From: Firmicutes bacterium UBA5010
GTDB lineage: Bacteria; Bacillota; Clostridia; Tissierellales; Sedimentibacteraceae
Direction: 5' to 3'
NCBI GenBank assembly: GCA_002396645.1
Contig: DGYI01000034.1
Span: forward strand, 5,446 to 69,364
DNA length: 63,919 nucleotides
Part shown: piece after piece, positions 34,621 to 43,952 of the stretch
Position numbering within the stretch: the first letter of the stretch is position 1
Layout of the letters: each line of letters begins with the position of its first letter
Position numbers and translations under genes: made by a program
The notes under the pieces: generated by a model
Database searches by the model: none
Told to the model about the DNA's origin: nothing
The model's input: the letters and a program-made list of their open reading frames with translations, nothing else

Positions 34621-35073
34621 TTACCCCGCCACTTTCTTTTTTAGGTTATCTAGTGCATTTATCCATACAGTTTCAAACCAGGCTCGAGCCTTTTCCCAAT
34701 TTTCATCACTTTTCCATCCGGCATGAATAAGGTGAATTTCAGTTACATTATCATTCTCATAATCCGGAATAAATATAACAGAGACATGAGTAAGAGGTTC
34801 TGCTGTGTTCATAAAATGTGAAAATTGTTCAGGACCCTTCCATTCAAAGCATAAAAGTTTATTAATTTCAAATGCAGTTATTTTACAATCTATCGTACTA
34901 TTAATGTTTTTATTATCCGTATCCCAAAACAGCTCAAACTTTCCTCCGACATACGGCTCAATATCAGCGCTATTAGCTAGCCATGCTTTAATATTGGAAT
35001 TCTTAGTAAACATTTCGAATGATTGCTGCCGACTGCAATTTAGTCTCACCTTACAATGAATAATTTTATCCAT
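34621..35073 (-). CDS. SRPBCC (AHSA1-like) domain protein
   Basis: 150 residues of the activator-of-Hsp90/START-like fold: VRLNCSRQQSFEMFT, IKAWLANSADIEPYVGGKFELFW, then THVSVIF and HAGWKSDENWEKARAWFE. It has a hydrophobic cavity for small ligands in relatives; the ligand here is unknown. GGAGG is 7 nt before the ATG. Confidence 0.85.
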   Translation of the reverse strand: MDKIIHCKVRLNCSRQQSFEMFTKNSNIKAWLANSADIEPYVGGKFELFWDTDNKNINSTIDCKITAFEINKLLCFEWKGPEQFSHFMNTAEPLTHVSVIFIPDYENDNVTEIHLIHAGWKSDENWEKARAWFETVWINALDNLKKKVAG

Positions 35074-35209
35074 ATACTTCCTCCATATTTATTATTTATG
35101 ATTTATAAACCAGACCTCATTGACCTTTCATCCTATTGTGACCGGTTAAAAATATTGACTTACTTTCTCCGTTTAAAATTTTAAATCTTTGCTCAATTTT
35201 ATTATTGAT

Positions 35210-36697
35210 TTAATGTTCTTTCTTGAGCCTTTGCTTTTCTTCATACATCATTTTATCTGCTTTTTCAATTATCTGATCTAAATCTATATCCATACCGGTG
35301 CAGAAATAAAATAATCCGTGACTTGCCATAATGTTATAAGGAAACTCTTTTTGCATATTACTTTCGTCAAACTGTTTTTTAATCTCGTTCCAGATATTTT
35401 CTGCCTGACAGTTATTCTTCCTACTGAATACTATAATAAACTCATCACCGCCTACACGGAAAAATAAATCTTCCTCATCCAGTTTATTTTTAATCATACC
35501 GCATAGTGTTTGAATATAACGATCCCCTTCACTGTGACCATAGGTATCATTTACGAACTTTAAATTATTAATATCCAGAAAGCAAAGCACAAATTCCAGA
35601 AATTCTTCCTTAGCTTCCTCTAATAACTCTTCCAGTTTTTTAAAACCCATTCTCCGGTTCATAATTCCGGTTAAAGAATCGATAGAAGCATAACGGGACA
35701 GTTCTTCCTCCATTTTTCTAATTTCTGTTATATCCATAATGCCTGTTAAAATACACTTCTCGCCGTGATAATCAATTATTTCATAATTTGCGGTAACCCA
35801 CTTGCGTTTACCGTTAAAATCATACTCTATAATCCTGTTGAAGGTGCTGCTATGTTCCCTCAGTTCTTCTTCAAGAGCCCGTCTGCTGTCATTTTTAATA
35901 TAATCGTCGATTCTATTAAGACTATCAAGGTTCTCTGCTTCGACTCCCAGCAATTTGTACGCTCTTTTATTAGCTTCAATAATCTTACCATCCTTCTGTC
36001 TTGTAATAAACACAGGATAAGGATTTACATAAAAAAGCTTTTTAAAGTTCTCTTCGTTTTCCATTAGTTTCTTTTTATAAAAAAACTCCATCATCCTGTG
36101 ACGATAAAAGATAAATCCAATTAAAAATGCAGCACCTACCAGAACTGTGGAATTTACTGATTTTGCAAGCAACAGATTTGAGTCATCGGAAAGAATCCCG
36201 ATGCCTATAAGGAAAATTACATGGTTTGCAACGAATTCAAAAAGCATAACAGATGGTTTAAGGGTGAATACAATCGCTGCAATTAGTACTAGAATAATAT
36301 AGGAATAAATATTACCGGTGTATCTTTGACTGTTGAGGGAAGAAACTACTCCAAAAAGAATGTACAAAAATACATATATCTTTGAAGTAATAGACATGAT
36401 GCGAAAATTCTTATTCTCGCTCTTACAGATTACCCGCCTGTAGAAAATTAAAAACATAGCTGAAACAACTACACTAATCGTATGCATACTAATAAGTGTT
36501 ACACTATATATGTAATCGGCTCCATTATTTATAATTCTCCAATCCATATACGCCCAAAAAATTGATAAAAAAATATTAGCCAAGGAGATTAAACGGATTC
36601 TGCTTAGAACAAGCATACTGTTATACTTCTCAAACTCATTTTGTTCTTTATCTGAACGGCTTATTAATAGTTTTAATACTTCCTTCATATATTCCAT
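35210..36697 (-). CDS. Membrane-bound PAS-GGDEF diguanylate cyclase
   Basis: 495 residues. About six to seven hydrophobic helices occupy roughly 30-205, a PAS domain about 215-330 (YPVFITRQKDGKIIEANKRA), and a GGDEF domain the last 155 residues with the intact active site RVGGDEFII and SIDSLTGIMNRR. It should make cyclic di-GMP from two GTP in response to a membrane or small-molecule signal. No RxxD inhibitory site precedes the active loop, so product feedback may be absent. The start at MEYMKEV has AAGGA upstream; 13 extra residues of the longer frame are excluded. Confidence 0.92.
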   Translation of the reverse strand: MEYMKEVLKLLISRSDKEQNEFEKYNSMLVLSRIRLISLANIFLSIFWAYMDWRIINNGADYIYSVTLISMHTISVVVSAMFLIFYRRVICKSENKNFRIMSITSKIYVFLYILFGVVSSLNSQRYTGNIYSYIILVLIAAIVFTLKPSVMLFEFVANHVIFLIGIGILSDDSNLLLAKSVNSTVLVGAAFLIGFIFYRHRMMEFFYKKKLMENEENFKKLFYVNPYPVFITRQKDGKIIEANKRAYKLLGVEAENLDSLNRIDDYIKNDSRRALEEELREHSSTFNRIIEYDFNGKRKWVTANYEIIDYHGEKCILTGIMDITEIRKMEEELSRYASIDSLTGIMNRRMGFKKLEELLEEAKEEFLEFVLCFLDINNLKFVNDTYGHSEGDRYIQTLCGMIKNKLDEEDLFFRVGGDEFIIVFSRKNNCQAENIWNEIKKQFDESNMQKEFPYNIMASHGLFYFCTGMDIDLDQIIEKADKMMYEEKQRLKKEH

Positions 36698-36852
36698 AGG
36701 TTTGTTCCTTTTATTGTTAACATAACTTCTTATCAAAATGTAATAAACAGCATTACAAACCTACAGGAATGCTGTTAAAACATGATATATTATAACAAAT
36801 AACAGCTTGAGAAACAAGATATTTTGCTTATTGGCATGCTAATGTCTTTTAT

Positions 36853-36927
36853 TTATTTGTAATATATGTGTCTTGCTAATTCAAATTTTAATCTTGTATT
36901 TCCACCTGTTATAAATACTATGCTCAT
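36853..36927 (-). pseudogene. N-terminal remnant of a short-chain dehydrogenase
   Basis: A 24-codon frame with a ribosome binding site reads MSIVFITGGNTRLKFELA and stops soon after. The segment FITGGN...FELA is the usual start (NAD-binding loop) of short-chain dehydrogenases. Everything after the first helix is missing, so this is taken as a truncated gene. Confidence 0.5.
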
Positions 36928-37052
36928 AGTTTCACATCCTCTTTATTAAAATTTTTTAGCAGCTCCTATAAAAAAGTAAACTTCGTTCACTCTATGGAAG
37001 AATCGTTCCGCTTTTCATTTATTTAATAGGAAAGAGAACTTTCCTAATTAAA

Positions 37053-37088
37053 TAAAAAAAGCGTAAAAGCAAAATCGCTCTCACGCTT
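37053..37088 (-). terminator. Terminator of the second MerR gene
   Basis: AAGCGT/ACGCTT stem with possible inner pairing (AGAGCGA with TGCTTT region), followed by TTTTTTTATTT on the minus strand, 28 bp after the stop. Confidence 0.85.
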
Positions 37089-37115
37089 AAGATTTATCAC
37101 TCATTTTCAATCAAT

Positions 37116-38123
37116 TTACTTTTCCTTAATTGGGAATAGCAAATCAAGCTGTAAATAGCTCATTTCAGTGTTGTGCTTTTGAATAAAATTATATAGATTC
37201 AATGTTTCTTCAAAACCTTGGCCGCAGTCTGTTTCGGCCGATTCCCAGCGCGATGAACCCCAGTCATTATCGTATTTATCACTTGCCTCAACCCATTCCT
37301 TAAGTCGACGCCAATCCTGAAAATCCCACGATCTTAACACATGAGCAGCATATAACCCGCCCCTGAACTCTCGTCTTACTAACGGTGCGGGTATTTCCAT
37401 ATCATCAGGAACAGACACCCACGCTTCATGTCCATGTAAATTTTCGCCAAGTTCTGCCGTATCTACCAAACAGTCAAAATCGAAGCCGCGTGCATCGGGT
37501 TTAATTTTTAGCAATCCACTTTCTTTTATAAACTTATTTACTATATCCGATGTTTTGTCTAAACAGCCTTCTCCTGAAGCGAAAGCGGCGGCTACAGTCA
37601 TTGGTGGCAAATATATAATCCGCACATCCTTGTCCTCAAGTTTCATTAATTCTTCGTTAGCTTTGTTTAATTCTTCCATTGATAAATTCTCCCTCGTTTC
37701 TTTGATTTGATTATCAGAAAAAGAAAGAGAACTTATAACTGAGAACACAGCTTCATCTCCGAGGAGCTTTAAATTAACATCGGCTTTTTCATTGATTTCC
37801 TCAACAAAACGCATCAATATAGACTTAACGGTAGACAATGCGGTAATTTCACCATCTATTTCGCTTATGTTTTTCCTGAAAATTTCCACGGTTTCCACTG
37901 CGTCATAATTGTTAAGTATGCTTATGATTTGCTTCACGGGAACGCGTAGCTTACGCAGAACTATGATTTGACGCAAACGGCTTATGGCGTTTGCGTCATA
38001 AACTCGATAAGCATAATCGTCTTTCCGCAGACTTTGAATTAATCCCACTTGCTCATAATAACGTAACATCCTTGTAGAAATTCCGAAATCTTTTGACACC
38101 TGACTGATTGTTTGAAGCTCCAT
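37116..38123 (-). CDS. MerR regulator with GyrI-like effector domain, copy 2
   Basis: 335 residues, close paralogue of 30182-31192 (same LRKDDYAYRVYD, ITALSTVKSILMRFVEE, EAWVSVPDDMEIPAPLV and the ending LQLDLLFPIK). MerR helix-turn-helix TISQVSKDFGISTRMLRYYEQVGLI, coiled coil, then GyrI-like domain. The promoter has the same 19-bp spacer and the dyad ACACCGTGT, so the two proteins might bind each other's promoter. It is preceded by fragments of an rlmD-like 3' end. Confidence 0.92.
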   Translation of the reverse strand: MELQTISQVSKDFGISTRMLRYYEQVGLIQSLRKDDYAYRVYDANAISRLRQIIVLRKLRVPVKQIISILNNYDAVETVEIFRKNISEIDGEITALSTVKSILMRFVEEINEKADVNLKLLGDEAVFSVISSLSFSDNQIKETRENLSMEELNKANEELMKLEDKDVRIIYLPPMTVAAAFASGEGCLDKTSDIVNKFIKESGLLKIKPDARGFDFDCLVDTAELGENLHGHEAWVSVPDDMEIPAPLVRREFRGGLYAAHVLRSWDFQDWRRLKEWVEASDKYDNDWGSSRWESAETDCGQGFEETLNLYNFIQKHNTEMSYLQLDLLFPIKEK

Positions 38124-38153
38124 ATCATTACCTCATTTCTTTTTCTTATTTTT

Positions 38154-38184
38154 ATTATAATGTACTACACGGTGTCAGAGTCAA
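38154..38184 (-). promoter_or_regulatory. MerR-type promoter, 19-bp spacer
   Basis: On the minus strand: -35 TTGACT (38184-38179), 19-bp spacer with the dyad ACACCGTGT, -10 TATAAT (38159-38154), about 31 bp before the ATG. The dyad is identical to the one in front of the first MerR gene. Confidence 0.88.
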
Positions 38185-38202
38185 AAGGTTTATGCAAATA
38201 TC

Positions 38203-38388
38203 TGTGATGACCGTCGAGCCTGATACCCCCTTGGCGCAGGCTATAACTTACAATTATTCTAAGTTCCTTTATATTTATGTAAGTTATTGAATCCTTTTAA
38301 AAAAATGCTCTCAACGTGCGGTGAGGTGACAATAGAGATATCGTAGAAAAATAGTCCCTTCGTGGAAAAGTTCCTTTTTACTTAATAA
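38203..38388 (-). pseudogene. Two rlmD/rumA-like 3'-end fragments
   Basis: At 38259-38388 an unstarted frame ends SIVTSPHVESIFLKG and then runs on to a stop; SPHVESI.L is the typical end of RumA/RlmD-type methyltransferases. At 38203-38245 lies a second fragment whose DNA (CAAGGGGGTAT.AGG.TCG, minus strand) matches the front of the fragment at 47280-47400. Both point in the same direction as the intact rlmD at 50365-51720. No start codon or upstream domain is present. Confidence 0.5.
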
Positions 38389-38542
38389 ACTTGAACCACC
38401 TCACATATCCTGTATCGTCATATGCTGATAGCAGTTTTCATCCAATTCTTCTACATTCAAGATTTTTATGTAATTTAAAACTAAGCAAGACATAGCATTC
38501 TATTCTCTGAAAAACAAATAAAGCAGACTGTTATCAATATAC
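38389..38542. other. Spacer before the plsC-like stop
   Basis: No gene or signal recognised; together with the fragments above it fills the gap between the MerR and PlsC genes. Confidence 0.5.
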
Positions 38543-39244
38543 TTATTTATATACTCCTCTATAATTTTCAGGTAACAATTCTGCTATTTTTTTCATTATA
38601 TATCTTATGGAAAAATTCTCATAATCTTTTTTATCTTGCTCTATTGCTCTTTTAGGAAGTTGAAATTGTTTTCCAATATTGATATAAACATCTGCATAAC
38701 TAAAAGTTTCCGAACTCATATCTCCTTCTTTATTCACAGGTAACAATTTTTCTGTCCCATATAAGCCAATAGGCACAATAGGAGCGCCTGTCATTTTTGC
38801 TATAAAAATAATCCCTTTCTTAGCTTCTATCAAACTACCAACCCTACTCCTGGTTCCTTCTGGGAAAATCAATAAACTTTCCCCCTGTTTAACGAGCTTA
38901 ATAATCTCCTTAAGCCCATCTTTATCAGCAGTATTAGGTTTTATATTTGTAGTCTTTATTATATTTATTCCTATACTTGTAACAGCATTATTTGACAGCT
39001 TTGCACCCGCAACAAAAGTTGGAGCAATATCCTCTAAAGCCTTGTCTAAAACTAATCCATCAGAATTGCTTAAATGATTACATATAAAAATAGTTGGTGT
39101 TATTATCCCCTTTAAGTTTTCCCTTCCCTCTATACTTATATTGGCATATTTTTTTAGGTATATATCAACCACCTTTTTAGATATATATGCAGCAAATTTA
39201 TCAGGTAAAATATTTATAATTTTTATCGCTATGGTGGATATCAT
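38543..39244 (-). CDS. 1-acyl-glycerol-3-phosphate acyltransferase (PlsC family)
   Basis: 233 residues. Acyltransferase block I is NHLSNSD (56-62, His and Asp catalytic), block III is FPEGTRSR, and the late APIVPIGLYG is block IV. A short hydrophobic N-terminus suggests peripheral membrane attachment. The expected reaction is acylation of lysophosphatidate in phospholipid synthesis. AGGAGG precedes the ATG. Possibly an accessory copy, since it lies between rlmD-like fragments. Confidence 0.88.
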   Translation of the reverse strand: MISTIAIKIINILPDKFAAYISKKVVDIYLKKYANISIEGRENLKGIITPTIFICNHLSNSDGLVLDKALEDIAPTFVAGAKLSNNAVTSIGINIIKTTNIKPNTADKDGLKEIIKLVKQGESLLIFPEGTRSRVGSLIEAKKGIIFIAKMTGAPIVPIGLYGTEKLLPVNKEGDMSSETFSYADVYINIGKQFQLPKRAIEQDKKDYENFSIRYIMKKIAELLPENYRGVYK

Positions 39245-39879
39245 TTACTTACTCCTCCTAAATTATATATTTGTCATCTTTCTAATCGTTGCAACAGAAC
39301 TATAACTTCCACGTGCCTTGTGGCAGTGATAATGATGTCAATTGAGGCTGGTAGTGCATTGTCGGTCACAATACTACCTTTTCTCGACTGAGGCCTAACA
39401 TCGATATAATCTTCAAACATATCATTCTACTTTATAAAATTCTTTTCCAAGACCTTCGTTTTATTTACATCCGTAAGAGTAACTATATTTCAGTACACTC
39501 AAACATAAAATCATCCCATATGTCACTTTCAAAACATCGCTCTACTTTGAGTTACTATATTTTTGTCAGTTCTTTAGATAAATGCTTTATGCTTGTTCTC
39601 CATGCTTCTTCTATTTTCCACCATTTTACCATAAATACAATAAAAAAGATAGAAAATCCTAAGTATATTGAGTATTTTCTATCCGTTAAATTAGCTTATT
39701 TCTATATTCAAAGGTTCTACTATAAAATTATTTCAATATGTAGTCATTCTTATTTCATCCTTCATCCTAATTAATATATATGTTTCGTTATATTTGTCGA
39801 AATATGTAACAACCCTACGCCTTGCACAATATAATAAAGGGTAAAGCAATTTACAAATAAATAGAAGGATGATCAGAAA
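39245..39879. other. Intergenic, 635 bp
   Basis: Contains the rlmD-like tail frame at 39274-39420. The rest (39421-39800) is AT-rich and holds no supported gene. The stretch 39815-39840 (GCACAATATAATAAAGGG) is a plausible promoter region for the DUF4183 gene and vaguely recalls sporulation sigma-factor -10 elements, which I cannot confirm. Confidence 0.5.
39274..39420 (-). pseudogene. rlmD/rumA-like 3'-end fragment in a 48-codon frame
   Basis: The frame starts MFEDYIDVRPQSRKG and ends ITATRHVEVIVLLQRLER. The last 15 residues fit the C-terminal beta strand of RumA/RlmD methyltransferases (HVE..VLL.R); the front part does not and may be the end of an inserted element. There is no Shine-Dalgarno site, so expression is doubtful. 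Confidence 0.5.
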
Positions 39880-40260
39880 ATGGCTACCCAATTATTTAAA
39901 CTTGCAATCGATGCTACTACTACAACTGATGTTGAACTTAACCCGGAAATCGCAAAATACTTCTATCTGCTGGAGGAAATTGACAGAACAGACGATGTTC
40001 TTACAATTCCAGCAACTAAGTTTATAGACGATACCGGCAATATCATGACAGGTAATCTTACGACTGCTACTGCAGACAATGGATATTATCTGTTATTTAT
40101 CAACGGTGTATTACAGCAATCTAGTCTGTATACCGTTAGTGGCGATGGTTCCCAAGTTACTGTTAATGATGCAGAAACTATACCGGTTGGAGCTCCAATT
40201 ACTCTAATTGTAACTAACTTTGCTCCAATCTCTGATTCTGACACCACAGTAACAACTTAA
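39880..40260 (+). CDS. DUF4183 protein, spore-surface-like
   Basis: 126 residues. The DUF4183 core is DNGYYLLFINGVLQQSSLYTVS. The protein is rich in Thr, Asp and Ala, acidic, without signal peptide. In the Bacillus cereus group DUF4183 proteins are found in the spore exosporium; a similar role here is inference. It has AAGGA upstream and a strong terminator downstream, so it can be transcribed alone. First of four genes for beta-rich, probably surface-located proteins. Confidence 0.8.
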   Translation: MATQLFKLAIDATTTTDVELNPEIAKYFYLLEEIDRTDDVLTIPATKFIDDTGNIMTGNLTTATADNGYYLLFINGVLQQSSLYTVSGDGSQVTVNDAETIPVGAPITLIVTNFAPISDSDTTVTT

Positions 40261-40271
40261 TTATCAATTTG

Positions 40272-40300
40272 GGGATGTGCTATCATCGCACATCCCTTTT
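40272..40300 (+). terminator. Terminator after the small DUF4183 gene
   Basis: A perfect 9-bp stem GGGATGTGC/GCACATCCC, 7-nt loop, then TTTT; 11 bp after the stop codon. Confidence 0.9.
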
Positions 40301-40368
40301 CATCTATAACTTGTTTCTTATTCAATAAATCAGATAATAAAATATGTATTTATTTTGAGGTGATTACT

Positions 40369-43300
40369 ATGCTTGAAATTAACACACCTACTTTAAATCA
40401 GGAAAAGAATTTATTAAATGCAGATGTCTATCAATATAATACTCTGTCTGATGGAGTCAAAAAAATTTATACAAATGATGATGAATTAATTCAATATGGC
40501 AACAGAGGAATTCTTGATCCTAATGATGTCTCTTATTTCGGATTATTTATTAACGGAGTTCTGCAACCAAAAGTTAATTATGAAATCCAAAAAGGCCTTC
40601 TCCTTCTTAAAACAGAAGATGTGCCTATAAAGGATTCTACCATTATTATATCTTTTATTACTTTTGAAGATAAAAGTACAAAACCAACAAAGCTTAATTC
40701 TGCTTTAGTTGAAGGTATCCTTCCTTCCGGTGTAATTTCCAGCGGTCCTGTATCAGATATAGATATTTGTGTACAGGATAATATAAATAATTACCTTCAT
40801 TTGGAAAGCACTCTTTTGTGTGGACCTGCATGTATTCCCTCAGGTTGTACCGGAATTTGGGATTTCACCTTAACAATAAGTAATGTCAGCGATATACCCA
40901 TTACAGATATTGTTATAACAGATACAATTCTATTGGATTTAATCACTGATATTAAAAATACCTATATTTCCTGTGGGAGCATATTAATACAGGATGGGAT
41001 AATTACCTGGAATATCGATACTATGAACCCATGCGAATCCGCCACTGCTAATTTTAGAGTACAGGGTTTATTTCAAGCAGAGGGAACTCGTTGTATTGAT
41101 AGAAGTATGGCATATGGAAATACCGTCTTAGGTTCTGTAAACACCGATATTATTTGCATAAACCCTATCAATGTCAGTCAAGGTTTAGAACTCACTCAAA
41201 CAATAACCTCAGGCCCTACAAAAGTAAATGTTAATACATGCCATACATGGAGAGTAGAGCTAAAAATATCTAATCTTAGTATTAATACTGTATCCAATAT
41301 TTTAATAAGAGATATTTTATTCATTGATCATACCAAATGTATAAAAATCATCAGTATTTCTCATGGTGAAGCATATATATCAGGTAATGAAGTTCTTTGG
41401 AAAATTGATGTGCTAAAAGAGTCAGATGTCTCAATTCTTATAGTAGATATCATAGGCTGCTTCTGCTTAAAAGGACATAAATCTTTAGGTATTGCATTAG
41501 GAGTGGGTTGTGTAGATACAAAAGAAATATTTTCTAATCTTTCTCAGGATTTTCAAATAGTAGTTTCTCCAGATGCAAATACGGTAAAAAAACAATTGTT
41601 ATTACAAACCCATGTTTTAAATAAATATATGATTACATTATCAGGCTGTACTAAAAAATGGGTTTTTTCTTTAAGTATTACTAACACAGATGATAAAATT
41701 ATGAGAAATCTCACTGTCATAGATTATATTCTTTTAGATGAATTTAATAACATAACAATTAAATCTATAACTTCAGGTATAATATCTGTCTCTGATAACT
41801 CTGTTATATGGAAGATTGATGAGCTTTTGCCCTGTGAAACTTTGACTGTCATTATTGAAGTTGATGGCTTGTTCAATGCCGCCGGATGTCGCTCACTTAG
41901 CAGAGCGATTGCGGGCGAATCAGGTTCGGATTCATGTATCATATCTGATATAACTTCGGCGTGTCCTGTTAAAGTTTTAAAGACATCTTGTATTTTATCA
42001 GACAAAGTTCTTTCCCTATGTGAGCATACAGTGTCTTTTGAAAATATGAGTGTAGACATAGGAATGCACAGGCTCTGCAAAATCTTGTTTAAACCTGGAT
42101 TTATTATGAAAAACACACTGAATATTACTGATGTAGGAAATAGCCCAAACTTGAAAAGAGTTCAATTTCTTTTGAAAATTCCTATTGAAGTAACTGCAGA
42201 AAACAAAAATATAAGAAAATGCTATTTGTCCGACGCAGCAGCAATAGATGTTATTATGTCCATACCAACATCAGAGGAAGATTTTTCGTTTGATATAGAA
42301 GTAGAAACTCATTCAAGCATCTCGAATGCCGCTTTTATATCAAATACGAATCTTAATTTTTCAACACATGTGTTTATGATTATCAGGGCTGTAAGCAAGG
42401 TTCAACAGTTCACATCTTACTTGGACTACTCAGAACCTTTTACCTGCAACCGTCCGACTATCAACTGTATATGCAACACTTCAAAACTTAATATCTGTCC
42501 CAAGTTTTGCTTATTGGAAAATTTATTATCTGTTCACAACATATCACCCGGCGTTCATAATAATAATAATTGTTCTGATATATTTGGAGATTTAACGATT
42601 GAGAAGTATATTGTATCAGGTCCCTTAGAAGTTGATGCAAATCAAATTAATACTTGGAGAGTTGAAATAAGAATATCCAATTACGGGCATGGTCCGATTA
42701 ATAATGTTATTATTACAGATAGCTTACTACTGGATGAATTGACTTGTTTTAATCCCATAAGCTTTACCAAAGGCACTATATCTCAAAAAAACAATATAAT
42801 AACCTGGGATGTCGGAACTTTAAATTCCAAGAATACAGTTGTATTACTAGCAGAAATCACCGGCTCTTTTTATAAGAAAAACAATAAAATCCTTAATGTT
42901 TCCGATTATCAATATAATACCGTTTCAAACGGAATCAAAAAAGAATTTACAAATACCGATGAATTATTGATATATGGAGACTATGGTATACCTGACCCAA
43001 ATAAGGTATCCTTCTTTAACCTCTTTATTAATGGAGTATTACAGCCTGAAACTAATTATTATGTAGAGACTGGTCTTCTTACTCTAACAATAGCAGAGCC
43101 GCCTAAAAAAAATGTACCCATTATTCTTGAATATTTAGTAATCAAAGATGATGACAATCAACTGCTCAAAGCAGAAACCTATCAGTATAATACATTGTCA
43201 AACGGGGAAAAAACTTATACCGATGCAGACGAATTAACTGTTTATGGAGATCAGGGGATTCTGGACCCTAATCAAACTTCTTACAACCATCTTTTTGTGA

Positions 43301-43422
43301 ATGGAGTAATTCAACCAGGTATCAATTATGCCATTGAACCAGGAATCCTTACATTGACAGTCGAATATGCTCCTATAGAAGAATCTCCTATATTAGTAAA
43401 GTTTATTTCTTTATATTTATAA
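40369..43422 (+). CDS. Large DUF4183 / DUF11-like repeat surface protein
   Basis: About 1017 residues. One DUF4183 unit at the N-terminus (about 12-95: YQYNTLSDGVKK, then LFINGVLQPKVNY) and two at the C-terminus (about 838-920 and 925-1015) enclose four DUF11-like beta-sandwich repeats, each with a core such as TWRVEIRISN, a VIITDSLLLDE segment and ITWDVGTLN. A stretch at about 560-680 is different and resembles SPOCS-type modules. Many cysteines occur in the repeats, unusual for a secreted protein without signal peptide and suggestive of a disulfide-linked spore coat or exosporium component. The true start is the ATG at 40369 after GAGGTG, not the GTG at 40360. Confidence 0.8.
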   Translation: MLEINTPTLNQEKNLLNADVYQYNTLSDGVKKIYTNDDELIQYGNRGILDPNDVSYFGLFINGVLQPKVNYEIQKGLLLLKTEDVPIKDSTIIISFITFEDKSTKPTKLNSALVEGILPSGVISSGPVSDIDICVQDNINNYLHLESTLLCGPACIPSGCTGIWDFTLTISNVSDIPITDIVITDTILLDLITDIKNTYISCGSILIQDGIITWNIDTMNPCESATANFRVQGLFQAEGTRCIDRSMAYGNTVLGSVNTDIICINPINVSQGLELTQTITSGPTKVNVNTCHTWRVELKISNLSINTVSNILIRDILFIDHTKCIKIISISHGEAYISGNEVLWKIDVLKESDVSILIVDIIGCFCLKGHKSLGIALGVGCVDTKEIFSNLSQDFQIVVSPDANTVKKQLLLQTHVLNKYMITLSGCTKKWVFSLSITNTDDKIMRNLTVIDYILLDEFNNITIKSITSGIISVSDNSVIWKIDELLPCETLTVIIEVDGLFNAAGCRSLSRAIAGESGSDSCIISDITSACPVKVLKTSCILSDKVLSLCEHTVSFENMSVDIGMHRLCKILFKPGFIMKNTLNITDVGNSPNLKRVQFLLKIPIEVTAENKNIRKCYLSDAAAIDVIMSIPTSEEDFSFDIEVETHSSISNAAFISNTNLNFSTHVFMIIRAVSKVQQFTSYLDYSEPFTCNRPTINCICNTSKLNICPKFCLLENLLSVHNISPGVHNNNNCSDIFGDLTIEKYIVSGPLEVDANQINTWRVEIRISNYGHGPINNVIITDSLLLDELTCFNPISFTKGTISQKNNIITWDVGTLNSKNTVVLLAEITGSFYKKNNKILNVSDYQYNTVSNGIKKEFTNTDELLIYGDYGIPDPNKVSFFNLFINGVLQPETNYYVETGLLTLTIAEPPKKNVPIILEYLVIKDDDNQLLKAETYQYNTLSNGEKTYTDADELTVYGDQGILDPNQTSYNHLFVNGVIQPGINYAIEPGILTLTVEYAPIEESPILVKFISLYL

Positions 43423-43547
43423 AAGTATTAAATTATTATTTAGCCAAATGTAAAGCAGATTACATTTTAAAAAAAGTTCATATAATATAGTGCAGTATAA
43501 TATAATATAGAATATGAACTTTAAAATATATTAACAGGAGTTTATTA

Positions 43548-43919
43548 ATGAGCAACAATACAAAACTTATGAGTATCGTTTTTAATTTAGAAGATCCACT
43601 ATTAACAAGAGAATATCCGTCTGATATTGTCTTGTTTCAAACTTTTACCACGCTTCAAACGAATACACCTATATGGACACCCGGTACTGATAAAAGTATT
43701 TTCCTAACTGCATTGCAGGTTTCTGCCCCTGCTCCGCTTGTTGTGCGATTAAACAGAGGAAATAATGCTGCCTTTATGTCAATTGCCCTTACCAGTACTC
43801 TTGCCACCTATGGTATAAGCTTTTCATCACCAATTGAATTTAATCCGGATGAGATAATCTCCATTACAACGAATATTGCAGGAACAGTCAATATTACTCT
43901 TTTAGGTTATGAGCTATAA
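43548..43919 (+). CDS. Beta-rich protein of unknown function, short form
   Basis: 123 residues with no family I recognise. The core IWTPGTDKSIFLTALQVSAPAPLVVRL and the last residues (VNITLLGYEL) recur in the next gene. Predicted as an all-beta sandwich, without signal peptide. AGGAG 7 nt before ATG; TATAAT-like sequences near 43490-43505 suggest its own promoter. Together with the DUF4183 genes it may belong to a spore or filament structure. Confidence 0.7.
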   Translation: MSNNTKLMSIVFNLEDPLLTREYPSDIVLFQTFTTLQTNTPIWTPGTDKSIFLTALQVSAPAPLVVRLNRGNNAAFMSIALTSTLATYGISFSSPIEFNPDEIISITTNIAGTVNITLLGYEL

Positions 43920-43952
43920 TACTTTGATAAGAAATTAAAGGAGACTTATATA

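Larger units (their letters stand above)
36698..37115. other. Intergenic, 418 bp, with gene remnant and terminator
   Basis: Holds the short-chain dehydrogenase remnant (36853-36927), a symmetrical stem TAGGAAAG/CTTTCCTA (about 37027-37046) and the MerR terminator (37059-37088). Nothing else is recognised. Confidence 0.6.

Noticed and set aside
39520..39774. 84-codon plus-strand frame
   Set aside because: Low-complexity, lysine/isoleucine/phenylalanine-rich frame in AT-rich DNA without ribosome binding site or homology.
41724..42116. 130-codon minus-strand frame within the large surface protein gene
   Set aside because: Shadow of the plus-strand gene; no initiation signal.
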